A DNA stretch of 64,000 bases from NCBI RefSeq assembly GCF_011682235.2, contig NZ_CP076718.1, positions 4,433,095-4,497,094 of the forward strand, read 5' to 3'. The notes under the pieces are model-generated. The model was not told the origin of the DNA and made no database searches. It worked only from the letters and a program-made list of their open reading frames with translations. The stretch comes from Rhodocaloribacter litoris. GTDB lineage: Bacteria; Bacteroidota; Rhodothermia; Rhodothermales; ISCAR-4553. Shown piece after piece: positions 63,733-64,000 of the stretch (the first letter of the stretch is position 1; the number at the start of each line of letters is the position of its first letter). A program made the translations under genes and the position numbers.

Positions 63733-64000
63733 ATGTACCGGAAATCCTCCCTCCTCCTCGGCTTGCTGATGCTGCCCGTACTCGTTGTGTCTGCCCAGCC
63801 GGAACAACCGGTCGAAGAATGGACCGGCAAGACCATCCTGCTCATCGGCGCCCACCCGGACGACGACTCGCAGGCGCACGGCACGCTCGCCCGCCTCGTC
63901 GCTAACGGCAACGACGTCCACGTGATGCTGCTCACGCTCGGCAACGTCGGCACCAAAGATCCCAACCTCTCGCGCATCGAACTGGCCAAGATCCGGCGTC
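63733..64000 (+). CDS. PIG-L/LmbE-family deacetylase, 3' part outside window
   Basis: The first ~89 residues of an exported PIG-L protein: signal peptide MYRKSSLLLGLLMLPVLVV (cleaved near SAQP), then the zinc motif LIGAHPDDDSQAHGTLARL and VHVMLLTLGN typical of the family. Members de-N-acetylate GlcNAc-type substrates. The frame is open to the window end. Placed after susC/susD, it suggests that the ligand may carry N-acetyl groups, although substrates of exported relatives are varied. Confidence 0.85.
   Translation, partial: MYRKSSLLLGLLMLPVLVVSAQPEQPVEEWTGKTILLIGAHPDDDSQAHGTLARLVANGNDVHVMLLTLGNVGTKDPNLSRIELAKIRR

Overview
The window looks like a chromosomal segment of a GC-rich member of Bacteroidota, most likely the Rhodothermia (Rhodothermus/Salinibacter relatives). 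The evidence is a SusC/SusD pair, a FecI/FecR/TonB-receptor regulatory operon, HU-like/SPOR and ExbB/ExbD envelope genes, Bacteroidota-type promoters (TTG, 20 bases, TAnnTTTG) and roughly 65% GC. No insertion sequence, CRISPR array or complete prophage was seen.

Layout. 0-10 kb: peptidoglycan precursor synthesis (murA), an interrupted cysteine desulfurase, a DUF2064 transferase, an ATP-grasp enzyme, an esterase, fructose-1,6-bisphosphatase, and a methionine-branch operon (ACT-less aspartokinase, then metB) behind a SAM-I riboswitch. 10-25 kb: thrB, thrC, an SLC12-type transporter, enoyl-CoA hydratase, a squalene/phytoene-synthase-like protein, purM, plsY, gpsA, an AlbA_2 regulator and topoisomerase IV (parC, parE). 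26-32 kb: tRNA-Lys and an ECF sigma/lipoprotein/FecR/TonB-receptor operon. 32-35.5 kb: an AT-richer stretch with a dif-like site, an HNH nuclease, a tyrosine recombinase, rhodanese, miaA and folB. 35-38 kb: a PfkB kinase/CxxCH lipoprotein/folB chain. 38-46 kb: an envelope locus (TPR protein, outer-membrane barrel, two HU-like proteins, ExbB, ExbD). 46-53 kb: carboxylesterase, comM, a NosR/NapH-like iron-sulfur membrane protein with an FAD oxidoreductase, nadK, tRNA-Phe and tRNA-Asp. 54-64 kb: a sugar-utilisation locus (LacI regulator, ROK kinase, MFS sugar transporter, a promoter followed by four LacI-type operators, susC, susD, PIG-L deacetylase).

The most unusual signal is a 12-base word, CCGTTATTGCAA (C/T variable at base 10), usually followed by a short A-tract. 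I found nine copies by eye between 13.5 and 47.9 kb, at gene starts, gene ends and inside genes. The first four all read on the + strand and the last five all on the - strand. Hand-counted sample lines suggest that G/C skew changes sign in the same interval, which also holds a dif-like palindrome next to a tyrosine recombinase. I infer that this could be the replication terminus and that the word could be a polar chromosome-organising signal. Its core-plus-A-tract form, and its occurrence in comM, also resemble a DNA uptake signal. Both readings are hypotheses.
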